NCBI GenBank assembly: GCA_001802865.1
Contig: MHAF01000021.1
Location: 1 to 57,137, forward strand
Length of the DNA stretch: 57,137 nt
Direction of reading: 5' to 3'
Source of the DNA: Ignavibacteria bacterium RBG_16_34_14
Lineage (GTDB): Bacteria > Bacteroidota > Ignavibacteria > Ignavibacteriales > Ignavibacteriaceae
In this document: in pieces, positions 57,049-57,137 of the stretch
Layout of the letters: each line of letters begins with the position of its first letter
Numbering within the stretch: the first letter of the stretch is position 1
Notes under the pieces: generated by a model
What the model saw: only the letters and a program-made list of their open reading frames with translations
What the model was told of the DNA's origin: nothing
Databases searched by the model: none
Position numbers and translations under genes: made by a program

Positions 57049-57137
57049 TTATCTGCCTCTTCCGCCTCCGCCGCCACGGCTGAATCCTCTTCCACCACCA
57101 CCACCGCCGCCAGGTCTTCTTCCGCCTCCGCCGCGGC
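57049..57137 (-). CDS. C-terminal tail of a Gly/Arg-rich protein, start beyond window
   Basis: The frame enters from the right edge and codes RGGGGRRPGGGGGGGRGFSR then GGGGGRGR before TAA. Such RGG-type tails are usual in small RRM RNA-binding proteins and in some DEAD-box helicases of Bacteroidota. The folded domain lies outside the window, so the exact family is not known. A clean terminator follows, which supports a real gene end. Confidence 0.6.
   Translation of the reverse strand, partial: RGGGGRRPGGGGGGGRGFSRGGGGGRGR

Overview
The window is an AT-rich stretch of a bacterial chromosome that almost certainly contains the replication origin. It most likely comes from an Ignavibacteria/Ignavibacteriales-type member of the Bacteroidota/Chlorobi group. 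The basis is several type IX secretion (T9SS) C-terminal sorting domains of the QNYPNPFNPST...ETLVNEEKPAGTYE type, a hybrid two-component regulator that joins kinase, receiver and AraC domains, a SMUG2-type DNA glycosylase, many small secreted outer-membrane barrels, and weak or absent Shine-Dalgarno sites at many starts. No rRNA, tRNA or CRISPR was seen.

Layout. 1-7.2 kb: a broken-off cupin gene, MsrB, a small barrel protein, an APC permease without a canonical start codon, and metH preceded by a clear SAM-I riboswitch and intrinsic terminator. 7.3-16 kb: hldD, a very acidic small protein, a Nudix plus SMUG2 pair, an alpha/beta hydrolase, glgA with a TPR-like partner, and a patatin/POTRA/beta-barrel protein. 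16-28.5 kb: the origin region. rpmH-rnpA-yidD-yidC run leftward and dnaA-dnaN-recF-DUF721-gyrB-[two-gene nucleotidyltransferase pair]-gyrA run rightward from an intergenic region with DnaA boxes. 28.6-43.2 kb: a nicotianamine-synthase-like gene, small secreted and membrane proteins, hemL, an amidase, a metallophosphoesterase, a Mut7-C protein, and a leftward heme cluster hemH-hemG-(four-helix-bundle gene)-hemB.

43.3-55.4 kb is the accessory part. A 1154-residue hybrid histidine kinase with a periplasmic parallel beta-helix sensor is followed by an IS200-like Y1 transposase gene with one amber codon. On each side of it lies the same ordered set of four triloop hairpins. Next come a T9SS remnant and three T9SS-exported proteins: an esterase, a 13-repeat propeller protein and a Ycf48-like protein. 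The first two of these are bracketed by two copies of a second hairpin module with fixed order and spacing. Short palindromic elements have also entered reading frames in this region, three in the kinase and one in the esterase signal peptide. The window ends with an ATP-grasp ligase and the tail of a glycine-rich protein.

The most unusual material is the pair of hairpin-array families at 46.9-53.6 kb, the in-frame palindromes, the four-helix-bundle gene bracketed by inverted AT-rich repeats inside the heme cluster, the nucleotidyltransferase pair between gyrB and gyrA, and the solitary nicotianamine-synthase-like gene. All family calls come from reading motifs. No database search was run, so novelty is not established.
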